DNA of 9,642 bases from Deltaproteobacteria bacterium (GCA_015486425.1 WFRQ01000008.1:1-9642); one strand, 5' to 3'; counted from the first letter of the stretch, positions 1 through 7,497 are shown. Numbers and translations are program-made. The notes: generated from the sequence alone by a model not told the origin.

Positions 1-757
1 TAAATGCTTCGGCCAGCTCTCCCAGCTCATCCCTGGTGCCTATCTCTACCCTTGGCGGCAGGATGCCTGCTGTGACACACTCAGTTGCCTGACGAAGTTT
101 CTTCAGGGGAAGGGATATCCAGTGTACCAGCACCAGGGTCAGTATCATTGAAAGAATAGCAATGGCCAGAAGCAGTCCGAGAGAACGTATCTGCATGGAG
201 TGGACAGTTGTATTGACACGCTCAAGAGAAATGCCCACATATATTTCGCCTATTTTTACAGTGGGCGGGTTCTCACTATGCCCCCCGAGTACCAGCTCAT
301 CAGGCGATATTATCTGCGGGGCAAGCACCGGTTCCCTTATCAGCCACATGCCCCCCGGGTAGTGCAGAGATATAATGGAAGGCTGGCCTGAGAGGTCACT
401 GGAGGGGTGAAACTGCTGTTTCAGCAGATTACGGCTGCCGCCTTTCAGGTCTGCAGGTATATGACTGTAACTGGCAAGCACCCTGCCTGAATCACTTTCG
501 ATCCAGGCAAAGGTCACATCTTCGTAGTTTGAAAGCGAATCAAGGAGGCCTGAAAGATTCTGAATATTTCTGGTAAGCAGGCCATAGACACTGTTTGATG
601 AAAGATTACGGGATAGAGAAACTGCGAGGGTTTCAAGGTCTGAATATAAAATTTCCTTCTGATGACGAAAAAGGAAAAAACCTATACACGAAAAGGTAAG
701 AACAAGGATCAGGGAGATGAGAACAACGAATTTGACTGCCAGTGTGGGACGCAGCAT
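1..757 (-). CDS. Membrane sensor protein with HAMP domain, N-terminal part (cut by window edge)
   Basis: Partial gene of 252 visible codons running off the left edge. It begins MLRPTLAVKF, with a first membrane segment at about residues 8-30, then a region of about 160 residues predicted to lie in the periplasm, a second membrane segment at about 193-211, and a HAMP linker from about 212 (WISLPLKKLRQ, later GTRDELGELAEAF). The stretch around DLETLAVSLSRNLSSNSV resembles CHASE8/Cache-like periplasmic sensor domains; that match is from memory and is the weaker part of the call. The output domain (histidine kinase, diguanylate cyclase or chemoreceptor) lies outside the window. The ATG is seven bases after the stop of the binding-protein gene and has only a weak ribosome binding site, which suggests translational coupling. 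A role in sensing the ligand of the two upstream products is inferred from the operon. Confidence 0.85.
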   Translation of the reverse strand, partial: MLRPTLAVKFVVLISLILVLTFSCIGFFLFRHQKEILYSDLETLAVSLSRNLSSNSVYGLLTRNIQNLSGLLDSLSNYEDVTFAWIESDSGRVLASYSHIPADLKGGSRNLLKQQFHPSSDLSGQPSIISLHYPGGMWLIREPVLAPQIISPDELVLGGHSENPPTVKIGEIYVGISLERVNTTVHSMQIRSLGLLLAIAILSMILTLVLVHWISLPLKKLRQATECVTAGILPPRVEIGTRDELGELAEAF

Positions 758-764
758 TGCCGGT

Positions 765-1742
765 TCAGTCTGCAAAAATCTTTGCGCCTTCAAGCAGGTC
801 AGAAGGTATCTTTATGCCGAGTATCCTGGCCGTGCGCATGTTGAATGACGGAATCAGCTTCCTGGCACAGGCAGGAGGTATTTCTGAAGGGCTGCGCCCC
901 GAAAGTATCTCTTTTACCATTTCTCCTGTCTGCTCTCCTATGGAGGTATAGTCACAGTCAAGGGCAAAGAGCGCACCTGCCCTGGTAAAGTTGCCGGAAA
1001 GACCCATGAAGGGGATCCGGTGCTGCAGGCAGAACAGAATTATCTGCGGAGATATGATTGTATTGTAAATGGCCCCGTCGGGAACAGCAAGCAGCACATC
1101 CGCCCTGTTCTCAACCCTGTCCAGCATCTCCGGAAGAGTGGAAATATCATTGATCAGCAGAGGCACTACCTGAAACCCCAGCCTGCGGGCGCCTTCCCGG
1201 ATACGCTCTACGTACCTGACAGTGGACCCGGTATGTATAATGCCTATGCGGGATGCATCAGGGCATATCTTTCTTACCCACGAAAGCTGGACTTCCGCAG
1301 GGATATCAAGCAGCACACCGGTTACTCCGGGCTGCTGGATAAGCTCTTCGGGAGGATCAAGCACCATGGAAAAAACAATGGGCATATCCATGTTCATGTC
1401 CAGGGTGGCAATAGTAGCCGCAGTGCCGATGGTGATAATTATCCGGGGCCTGGCCTCCCTTATCATTCTTGCTATGGCCACATGGGACCTGTCTGCAAAA
1501 TTTGCCTGAATAACCGGCGGTGGATCTTTATACGCTGACAAAACTTCTTCCATGCCTTCAAACGCCTGCCGGTAGGGAGCATAATTGTTGCTCAGGAGAA
1601 CCACCAGGCTGTGCCCCGCGATTTCACTTCCATGGGCCGGAATCGCCATCAGCAGACACAGCAGGGCAGAGATGACCGCATTACGCAAGCACCCTGCTGC
1701 TGCTAAGACTGCTTTTGGTATAATTCTCCAGTTCCAGTGCAT
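765..1742 (-). CDS. Exported ABC-type substrate-binding protein (PF04392-like), no permease or ATPase nearby
   Basis: A complete 325-residue protein of the ABC_sub_bind/TrpX-like family. Family features seen: an early HSLVVLLSNNYAPYRQAFEGM segment, the core PRIIITIGTAATIA, then MPIVFSMVLDPPEE and GVTGVLLDI, a second lobe with ASRIGIIHTGSTVRYVE, and the end G-ALFALDCDYTSIGEQTGEMV followed by ILSGRSPSEIPP. The N-terminus is long, with two hydrophobic stretches (about 7-19 and 22-36) and a plausible signal-peptidase I site after AHG (about 38). A TTG at 1688 would give a more ordinary signal peptide, so the start is not certain. The ATG at 1742 is kept, with a loose AGGG 12 bases upstream. The gene begins 20 bases after the TonB receptor stop and ends 7 bases before the sensor gene. 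With no permease or ATPase visible, it may be a ligand receptor for the sensor rather than a transport component. The ligand is unknown. Confidence 0.87.
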   Translation of the reverse strand: MHWNWRIIPKAVLAAAGCLRNAVISALLCLLMAIPAHGSEIAGHSLVVLLSNNYAPYRQAFEGMEEVLSAYKDPPPVIQANFADRSHVAIARMIREARPRIIITIGTAATIATLDMNMDMPIVFSMVLDPPEELIQQPGVTGVLLDIPAEVQLSWVRKICPDASRIGIIHTGSTVRYVERIREGARRLGFQVVPLLINDISTLPEMLDRVENRADVLLAVPDGAIYNTIISPQIILFCLQHRIPFMGLSGNFTRAGALFALDCDYTSIGEQTGEMVKEILSGRSPSEIPPACARKLIPSFNMRTARILGIKIPSDLLEGAKIFAD

Positions 1743-1762
1743 TATTCGCAGTATCCCTGTTA

Positions 1763-3733
1763 TCAGAAGTGCCAGGTAATCCGGCCGGTAAAGGTGGTGT
1801 CAGGTTCAGGGCCTGTGGGATACTCACGGACTCTGGAGTGAAACAGGTTATGCACTGCGCATGTTATTGACAGAGGAGAATCACCAGGCATGTACCCAAC
1901 GGAGAGATCACCATAGGTATAGCTCTCAAGGGAATGCCATCCTCCCAGTTTTTGCAGGATTTCCCCAGGCGAAAACCCGGGGCCCGGGGAAGGCATACTG
2001 CCAGACGGCGGCCGTATGCCTGTGGAAAAATCAGCGCTGTCCTGCCAGTGTATGCGCAAATCAAGCCAGAGGCCTGTTTCATGGTCATATCTTATTTCGC
2101 TGTTAATCTGATTAGTAGGTACCGGTCCGAAAGTGATATCATCCTTTTTCTGTTTCCACACATAACTGTAATTGAATCTGATGAGGAAACTGCGGTTAAA
2201 CCTGTAACTCAGGTCCAGTTCTCCTCCGTACTGATACATGTCATACATATTGTCATAGGTAAGCTTCATCAGGCCGGGGCTGCCTGAAAACTTGAAATCT
2301 ATTATGTCCTTGTAGTTATTATAAAAAATTGCAAACATGGTCTGAAGTCCCGACGTATTCCACATCTGGTAGGCAGCCTCTACGGAGATCAGCTTTTCAG
2401 GGTCAAGATCGCGGTTGCCCTTATGAACAAACTCGAATGACATTCCAGGGAAAACAGAAGTCTGATCTATATAGTTCTGAAGATATGAGGGATACTTGAA
2501 TGCCTGCGAGGCGCTTAGTCGCAGGGACTGGGTGGCTCCAAGCTGTTTCACAAGGCTGAAGCGCGGGGAAAAACTGCCTCCAGCAAGGGGGTGGTGGTCG
2601 TAGCGGGCGCTGATGAACAGGTTGAAGCTCCCTGGCAGACGCCAGCGGTCTTCCATGAAAATTCCGTATAGAAACTGGTTATGCCAGTCATCATAAGAGG
2701 TTGCCCCGAGGGATGATGTCCTTATCTCTGCGCCGGCCACAGTTTCATGGCTGCTCCACCTGAACTGGTGGTAGCCGGTGAGATTCACATTATCGAATTT
2801 CCAGTCATGCTCTTCCTCGCTGGTAATATACATGATATCAGCCGAGGTATTATGATGCCGCCACCAGAGGTCCAGGTGAGTATCGTCCAAGGCGAGGCGT
2901 GCCCTGAGGAACCCGTCCTCACCGTCCTGATCAAAGGTATCAACGGCATTCATGGGCAGCACAGCCACCGAGCCGCTTGAAATTCCAAAGGAGAGGTCGG
3001 CCCTTCGGCCAGGCTGCCAGGTATAGCCAAGCTCCCCGGAAAATTTCATCAGCCCCTTTACCTGGTTGTGATGATCAGACGGGGAGGAAACCTGAGTCCA
3101 TCCACCGAGCAGCTTGTACTGCAGTTTGCCCTTTCGAGCGCCTGCATTGAAGTTATACAGCCCGCTTCCAAATGTCCCTGGAGACGCCATGAGATCAATG
3201 CCGTCAATCTCCTCAGGAGTACGTGTAATAATGTTGATCACTCCGGCAAAGGCATGAGAGCCGTAAAGAGCAGAACCAGGGCCTCTTACCACCTCGATTC
3301 GTTCAATATCATTGGGAAATTCCGGGATGAGAGCACACTGATTTGAATTTCTCGCTGGATTAAATATGGGACGGCCATCTACAAGCACCAGTACATGATT
3401 TGCCTGTGCCCCGTTTACACCGCGCATTCCAACATTAGGACCTGCGGCAGAGGCCTGAAAGAAATCAACGCCTGCCACAAATCTGAGCAGTTGAGCAACG
3501 CTGTTGAAGCCGCTGTGAAGAATGTCTTCCCTGGTGATAATAGTGGCAGAAGATGGCGATTCCAGCACGGAAACCGTCTGACGTGACGCTGTAACCACCT
3601 TTGGGATATCCTGAAACAGGAGCATCTCTCCTGTCACTGCCTTGGCCTGTGCACTTAAGGCATTGAGCAGCGCCACCAAACATAAGAGAGCAGCCGGCAG
3701 GGTTCTGCATAACCCCGAACTATGTGTGACCAT
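1763..3733 (-). CDS. TonB-dependent outer-membrane receptor
   Basis: A 656-residue outer-membrane receptor for TonB-driven uptake. A signal peptide (MVTHSSGLCRTLPAALL, cleavage probably after AQA at about 30) is followed by PKVVTASRQ and the plug domain at about 46-172. The plug includes NVGMRGVNG, VLVLVDGRPIFNP and the diagnostic DIERIEVVRGPGSALYG. A beta-barrel fills the rest, with the late conserved FSPRFSLVKQL, SASQAFKYPSYLQNY and GNRDLDPEKL segments and a C-terminal phenylalanine, as expected for BamA-mediated assembly. The frame extends to a GTG at 3790, but the ATG at 3733 is preferred: it has GGGAG eight bases upstream and begins a normal signal peptide, while the GTG has no ribosome binding site. 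The plug and barrel resemble the BtuB/cobalamin and siderophore receptor class in general, but the sequence does not identify a substrate. It is first gene of the leftward operon, under a promoter with an overlapping palindrome. Confidence 0.95.
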   Translation of the reverse strand: MVTHSSGLCRTLPAALLCLVALLNALSAQAKAVTGEMLLFQDIPKVVTASRQTVSVLESPSSATIITREDILHSGFNSVAQLLRFVAGVDFFQASAAGPNVGMRGVNGAQANHVLVLVDGRPIFNPARNSNQCALIPEFPNDIERIEVVRGPGSALYGSHAFAGVINIITRTPEEIDGIDLMASPGTFGSGLYNFNAGARKGKLQYKLLGGWTQVSSPSDHHNQVKGLMKFSGELGYTWQPGRRADLSFGISSGSVAVLPMNAVDTFDQDGEDGFLRARLALDDTHLDLWWRHHNTSADIMYITSEEEHDWKFDNVNLTGYHQFRWSSHETVAGAEIRTSSLGATSYDDWHNQFLYGIFMEDRWRLPGSFNLFISARYDHHPLAGGSFSPRFSLVKQLGATQSLRLSASQAFKYPSYLQNYIDQTSVFPGMSFEFVHKGNRDLDPEKLISVEAAYQMWNTSGLQTMFAIFYNNYKDIIDFKFSGSPGLMKLTYDNMYDMYQYGGELDLSYRFNRSFLIRFNYSYVWKQKKDDITFGPVPTNQINSEIRYDHETGLWLDLRIHWQDSADFSTGIRPPSGSMPSPGPGFSPGEILQKLGGWHSLESYTYGDLSVGYMPGDSPLSITCAVHNLFHSRVREYPTGPEPDTTFTGRITWHF

Positions 3734-3815
3734 AGGATACACTCCCGGAAAGACCTCCCCTGCCCCACGGAGTGATGCTTCAGGCAGCACCTTGAGGAGA
3801 TCTGATTATCTGGTA

Positions 3816-3837
3816 CATGTAACATTTATGTTACATG
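3816..3837. promoter_or_regulatory. Perfect 10-bp inverted repeat, probable operator for the receptor operon
   Basis: CATGTAACAT (3816-3825) and ATGTTACATG (3828-3837) are exact reverse complements with a two-base TT spacer. The site covers the predicted -10 box and start region of the leftward promoter, the position expected for a repressor operator. Its core, TGTAAC-N6-GTTACA, has the geometry of a TyrR-type box (TGTAAA-N6-TTTACA) but differs in each half. It does not look like a Fur box. The cognate regulator is not encoded in this window. Confidence 0.6.
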
Positions 3838-3856
3838 AAAGCAATAAAATTGTTAA
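3828..3856 (-). promoter_or_regulatory. Predicted sigma-70-type promoter of the TonB receptor operon
   Basis: On the minus strand, TTAACA (3856-3851, five of six matches to TTGACA) and TAACAT (3833-3828, four of six to TATAAT) are separated by exactly 17 bases. Transcription would start near 3821, leaving a leader of about 88 bases before the preferred ATG at 3733. The -10 box lies inside the palindrome at 3816-3837. Assignment is by eye only. Confidence 0.5.
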
Positions 3857-4178
3857 GCATTGGAATTTCTGATGTTGCAGGCAGTTACTCCCCCTTTCCC
3901 CCTGGGCATGAAAGCCGATTTTACAGGCAGGCCTTCTCCCTGCAACACCATTGAATTACAAACTGATTACATGCCGTAATCCAGTTTGGCAAGTATGAAT
4001 GCGTATGATTTAAATGTCATTACCTTGCTCTTTCGTAACTGCTCCCCCCTCTATGATGAATTCCCATAACGGAAAGTCGCTTTTCATCACACAACATTTT
4101 TTTGTTTGACGCGTTCATGCCTTGAAACAACATGCACTATTCACTTTTTACTGTTTAATGATTAGGTTGTGTTTTATC
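3838..4178. other. Gene-free region between the divergent receptor operon and acpS
   Basis: This stretch has no convincing coding sequence. It holds the -35 box of the leftward promoter, a widely spaced exact inverted repeat (TGTTGCAGG at 3873-3881 and CCTGCAACA at 3939-3947), a stronger hairpin at 3959-3988, and a T-rich patch near 4097-4105. A TTGACG at 4106-4111 could be a -35 box for acpS, but I see no good -10 at the right distance. Confidence 0.5.
3959..3988. repeat. Hairpin-forming inverted repeat in the divergent intergenic region
   Basis: CAAACTG plus ATTAC (3959-3970) pairs with GTAAT plus CAGTTTG (3976-3988) around the five-base loop ATGCC, giving twelve base pairs with one bulged C at 3981. 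No T-run follows on either strand, so it is not a standard terminator. It lies between two divergent genes, upstream of both. Confidence 0.55.
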
Positions 4179-4556
4179 ATGATAGTAGGCATAGGCACTG
4201 ATATGGTTCATATTCCCCGCATTGCGCAGCTTTTCGGGAAATGGGGAGACCGATTTCTGCAGAGAATATTCTGTGAAAATGAAATAGCCTACTGCCTCAG
4301 ACACAGAGACCCTTCACATACTCTGGCCGCACGTTTTGCTGCCAAGGAGGCCTGTTCCAAGGCCCTTGGAACAGGGATGGGGGCAGGGGTGACATGGTTG
4401 CAGATGTGTGTGATTCCCGAGGAGTCAGGCAGGCCAGCCATACGTCTTTCCGGTAATGCCCGCCGCCGGGCCTCGGTCATTGGCGCGGCCAAATGGCATC
4501 TGAGCCTGACACATGAGCATGAATACGCTCATGCGGTTGTTATTCTTGAGGATTGA
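4179..4556 (+). CDS. acpS: Holo-[acyl-carrier-protein] synthase
   Basis: Transfers the 4'-phosphopantetheine arm of coenzyme A to a serine of apo-ACP (EC 2.7.8.7), activating the carrier for fatty acid synthesis in the cytoplasm. The 125-residue product has the normal length for the family. It starts MIVGIGTDMVHIPRI, where Asp8 is the expected magnesium ligand. RFAAKEACSKALGTG supplies the conserved Glu57 and Lys61, and the C-terminus HLSLTHEHEYAHAVVILED matches the family's closing strand. The frame stays open upstream to 4122, but those 19 extra residues have no counterpart in the family and the ATG at 4179 begins exactly at the conserved motif. Its ribosome binding site is weak (TTAGG about 12 bases upstream). 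It stands alone between two long gene-free stretches, so it is probably transcribed on its own. Confidence 0.95.
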   Translation: MIVGIGTDMVHIPRIAQLFGKWGDRFLQRIFCENEIAYCLRHRDPSHTLAARFAAKEACSKALGTGMGAGVTWLQMCVIPEESGRPAIRLSGNARRRASVIGAAKWHLSLTHEHEYAHAVVILED

Positions 4557-4737
4557 GTTGACAAGACATGCCTCATGTTGATACATTCAAATATGGCCCT
4601 GAAAATGGGCGTATACCAATAAAAAGTGGTCAATCGGTATAGCCGTATTTACTGCATCTCCCCTGCCATCAGAGTCCCCATATAGCTGACCATCATGGGA
4701 ATTCCTCTTTCGTGGATATGCAGCAAATCCGACAATG

Positions 4738-4767
4738 GCTCAATCTAATGTTATACATAAATTGAGC
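4738..4767. repeat. Inverted repeat GCTCAAT / ATTGAGC upstream of ppsA
   Basis: GCTCAAT (4738-4744) and ATTGAGC (4761-4767) are exact reverse complements separated by 16 AT-rich bases. This could be a regulator site upstream of the ppsA leader. No T-run follows it. Confidence 0.4.
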
Positions 4768-4807
4768 GATTCAAAAAACACATTGAACTTTGGCTTGTAA
4801 TATGGGG

Positions 4808-4934
4808 TGTTGCACAGGCTGGGCGGTGCAACATGAAAGTTCAGGGTATTATTTCATAATTTATGGTGAGGTAACGGGCAAACCTGCCTGTACTCAGCAA
4901 TATTTCAGTCTGTTGCACTGTGAAGCGGAGCAAC
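4808..4934 (+). repeat. TGTTGCAC repeat set upstream of ppsA, possible operator array or alternative-pairing leader
   Basis: TGTTGCAC at 4808-4815 pairs exactly with GTGCAACA at 4826-4833 across ten bases, and a second identical TGTTGCAC lies at 4911-4918. The second copy can pair with GCAAC at 4930-4934 (five base pairs), or instead with 4826-4833 (eight base pairs). The set ends 30 bases before the ppsA ribosome binding site. Whether it acts as RNA or as DNA binding sites cannot be told from sequence alone. Confidence 0.5.
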
Positions 4935-4963
4935 GTAATAATGTATAGCGAGCATTCAGCGCA

Positions 4964-4969
4964 AGGAGG
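4964..4969 (+). promoter_or_regulatory. Ribosome binding site that decides the ppsA start
   Basis: AGGAGG at 4964-4969 directly abuts an ATG at 4970, which is too close for initiation. It lies nine bases before the ATG at 4979, a good spacing, so 4979 is the likelier start. Confidence 0.75.
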
Positions 4970-4978
4970 ATGTCGGTA

Positions 4979-7441
4979 ATGAGCGACAAGCCATTTATTC
5001 TGTGGTTCAAAGAGATTGGTATCAAGGACGTGCCACTGGTCGGCGGTAAAAACGCGTCACTTGGAGAGATGTATCAGCACCTTACAGACAAGGGGGTAAA
5101 GGTTCCCAACGGTTTTGCAATCACCGCCACGGCATATCAGCACCTTCTCAAGGAAGGGGGGATCGAGCAGGCAGTAAGGGATGCGCTTGACGGGCTGGAC
5201 ACTCACGACATAGAGGATCTGCAGAAAAAAGGGAAGAATGTCCGGGACATTATTCTCAATGCCAAGTTCCCTGAGGACCTTGAAAAGGCCATTATCAAGG
5301 CCTATGCAGAGATGGAAAAAGAGTACGGTTCAAATGTTGACGTTGCAGTCCGCTCCTCTGCAACCGCTGAAGACCTTCCGGACGCATCATTTGCCGGCCA
5401 GCAGGATACTTATCTCAATATCACAGGCACTGACGCGCTGATTGACGCATGTCACCGCTGCTTTGCAAGTCTCTTTACAAACCGCGCCATTTCCTACCGC
5501 CATGACAAGGGCTTCGGCCACTTTGATGTTTACCTGTCGATTGCCGTGCAGAAGATGGTAAGAAGTGACAGCGCAAGCTCCGGCGTCATGTTCACCATGG
5601 ATACAGAGAGCGGCTTTGATGACGTTGTCTATATTACCGGCGCATGGGGCCTTGGAGAAAACGTGGTTCAGGGTGCTGTGAATCCGGACGAGTTCTATGT
5701 ATTCAAACCCACGCTGAAGCAGGGTTTCCGCCCCATAGTCAGCAAGAAACTTGGTCTCAAGCAGAAAAAGATGATCTATGCTGATAATCCTGCTGATCCG
5801 GTAAAGAATATTGAAACAACTCCTGCGGAACGTTCTACATATGTATGCACTGATGATGAACTCCTCACCCTTGCCAAATGGGCATGTATAATCGAAGACC
5901 ATTACGGCAAGGGCATGGATATTGAGTGGGCCAAGGATGGTGATGGCAAGGATGTGGGCACAGGTGACCTGTTCATTGTCCAGGCCAGGCCTGAGACCGT
6001 GCATTCGCAGAAGGACGTCAACTTCATGGAAACTTACATCCTGAAGGAAACCGGCGAAGTTCTGGCCACAGGAAAGGCGGTTGGCGGCAAGATAGGCCAG
6101 GGTACGGTAAACGTAATTCAGGATGCCGCGGAAATTATCCAGTTCAACAAGGGAGAGGTCCTGGTCACTGACATGACTGACCCTGACTGGGAGCCCATCA
6201 TGAAGATTGCCTCGGCCATTGTAACCAACAGGGGAGGCCGCACCTGCCATGCCGCCATTGTTTCCCGTGAACTGGGTATTCCCTGCATTGTTGGGACAGA
6301 AGACGGCACTGAACGCCTTGCATCAGGCATGGACGTTACCATATCCTGCGCCGAGGGTGAGGAGGGTCGTGTTTACAAGGGTCTCCTCAAGTACGAAGTT
6401 GAAAGAATTGATTTCTCCAATGTACCCCAGACAAAGACAATGATAATGATGAATGTTGGTATCCCTGAACAGGCATTTGTACAGGGTCAGATACCAAACG
6501 AAGGCGTCGGCCTTGCCCGCCTGGAATTCATCATTAATTCTTATATCGGTATACATCCACTGGCCCTGCTGAACTATGACAAACTGCACGAAGTAGCTGC
6601 CGAGATGGATAAATACGGGCTGGAGCCTGGTCCTGGAGCACCGGATGTAAGGGAGGTCATCGCTGCAATTGATGAAAAAACCGCGGCTTATGAAGACAAA
6701 TCACAGTTCTTTGTTGACCAGCTTGCCCAGGGTATTGCCACAATTGCAGCGGGCTTCTACCCCAAGGATGTAATTGTCCGCATGTCTGACTTCAAGAGTA
6801 ACGAGTACGCCAACCTTATCGGCGGCCAGCTCTACGAGCCGGAAGAGCACAACCCGATGATCGGCTGGCGTGGCGCATCACGTTACTACGCACCTGTGTT
6901 TGAACCGGCATTTGAACTTGAATGCAGGGCAATGCTCAAGGTACGTAACGATATGGGGCTTTCAAACGTCAAATCAATGGTTCCGTTCTGCCGCACAGTG
7001 GAAGAGGGCAAGAAGGTTATAGCCGTAATGGAAAAATACGGCCTCAAACAGGGAGAAAACGGGCTGGAAATCTACGTCATGTGCGAGATTCCATCCAACG
7101 TCATACTGGCCGACCAGTTTGCTGAGGTATTTGACGGTTTCTCCATTGGCTCAAACGACCTTACCCAGCTCGCCCTTGGCCTTGACAGGGACTCAGAACT
7201 CGTTTCCCACATCTATGACGAACGCAACGAGGCTGTAAAACGTCTGGTCCGTCAGGTTATCAACACCGCCAAGGAGAAGAAGAGAAAGATCGGTATCTGC
7301 GGCCAGGCACCCAGTGATTTCCCGGACTTTGCCGCCTTCCTGGTTGAGTGCGGTATTGACTCCATGAGTCTCACTCCTGATACGGCAGTCAAGACCAGGC
7401 TGCTGGTTGCGGAAAAGGAAAAAGAACTGGGCATTTCATAA
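4979..7441 (+). CDS. ppsA: Phosphoenolpyruvate synthase (pyruvate, water dikinase)
   Basis: Converts pyruvate, ATP and water to PEP, AMP and phosphate (EC 2.7.9.2), the entry step to gluconeogenesis in the cytoplasm. The 820-residue product is close to Escherichia coli PpsA (792) and aligns with it over its whole length from memory. An N-terminal ATP-grasp domain (about 15-345) carries VGGKNASLGEM and VRSSATAEDLPDASFAGQQ. The mobile swivelling domain carries TNRGGRTCHAAIVSRELGIP with phosphohistidine His424. The C-terminal PEP/pyruvate barrel carries NEGVGLARLEFIIN, GSNDLTQLALGLDRDS and GICGQAPSDFPDF with catalytic Cys774. The related pyruvate, phosphate dikinase is usually longer (about 870-900) and fits less well. 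An in-frame ATG at 4970 would add three residues, but it touches the ribosome binding site. The gene sits alone, with a repeat-rich leader before it and hairpins after it. Confidence 0.97.
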   Translation: MSDKPFILWFKEIGIKDVPLVGGKNASLGEMYQHLTDKGVKVPNGFAITATAYQHLLKEGGIEQAVRDALDGLDTHDIEDLQKKGKNVRDIILNAKFPEDLEKAIIKAYAEMEKEYGSNVDVAVRSSATAEDLPDASFAGQQDTYLNITGTDALIDACHRCFASLFTNRAISYRHDKGFGHFDVYLSIAVQKMVRSDSASSGVMFTMDTESGFDDVVYITGAWGLGENVVQGAVNPDEFYVFKPTLKQGFRPIVSKKLGLKQKKMIYADNPADPVKNIETTPAERSTYVCTDDELLTLAKWACIIEDHYGKGMDIEWAKDGDGKDVGTGDLFIVQARPETVHSQKDVNFMETYILKETGEVLATGKAVGGKIGQGTVNVIQDAAEIIQFNKGEVLVTDMTDPDWEPIMKIASAIVTNRGGRTCHAAIVSRELGIPCIVGTEDGTERLASGMDVTISCAEGEEGRVYKGLLKYEVERIDFSNVPQTKTMIMMNVGIPEQAFVQGQIPNEGVGLARLEFIINSYIGIHPLALLNYDKLHEVAAEMDKYGLEPGPGAPDVREVIAAIDEKTAAYEDKSQFFVDQLAQGIATIAAGFYPKDVIVRMSDFKSNEYANLIGGQLYEPEEHNPMIGWRGASRYYAPVFEPAFELECRAMLKVRNDMGLSNVKSMVPFCRTVEEGKKVIAVMEKYGLKQGENGLEIYVMCEIPSNVILADQFAEVFDGFSIGSNDLTQLALGLDRDSELVSHIYDERNEAVKRLVRQVINTAKEKKRKIGICGQAPSDFPDFAAFLVECGIDSMSLTPDTAVKTRLLVAEKEKELGIS

Positions 7442-7497
7442 ACCGGAAACTTGAGCAGTTGGAGGGAGTCAGCCGGTTAATCCAATAATGACCATAA

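Larger units (their letters stand above)
4557..4978. other. Gene-free leader region between acpS and ppsA with several inverted repeats
   Basis: No convincing coding sequence is seen in these 422 bases. They hold imperfect overlapping hairpins near 4591-4614 and 4608-4644, an exact inverted repeat GCTCAAT/ATTGAGC (4738-4744 and 4761-4767), the TGTTGCAC repeat set at 4808-4934, and the strong ribosome binding site of ppsA at 4964-4969. Promoter boxes for ppsA could not be assigned with confidence. TAATAT at 4798-4803 is a possible -10, but it has no matching -35. Confidence 0.5.

Noticed and set aside
1020..1538. A 172-codon open frame on the plus strand
   Set aside because: It is antisense within the substrate-binding protein gene, which has clear family motifs. 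The plus-strand product has no recognisable domain.
3734..3790. N-terminal extension of the TonB receptor from a GTG at 3790
   Set aside because: There is no ribosome binding site upstream of the GTG. The extension would put 19 residues ahead of a normal signal peptide, and the ATG at 3733 has GGGAG at good spacing.
3816..3837. Palindrome considered as a Fur box
   Set aside because: The core TGTAAC-N6-GTTACA does not resemble the GATAATGATAATCATTATC consensus, although iron control would be usual for a TonB receptor.
4122..4178. N-terminal extension of acpS from an ATG at 4122
   Set aside because: The family begins at the MIVGIGTD segment. The upstream residues match nothing in the family.
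4854..4864. Short near-palindrome CATAA-T-TTATG before ppsA
   Set aside because: Five-base AT-rich arms are expected by chance in this composition.
5387..6250. A 287-codon open frame on the minus strand
   Set aside because: It lies wholly antisense within ppsA, whose own frame is conserved through the same bases. The antisense product resembles no family I know.
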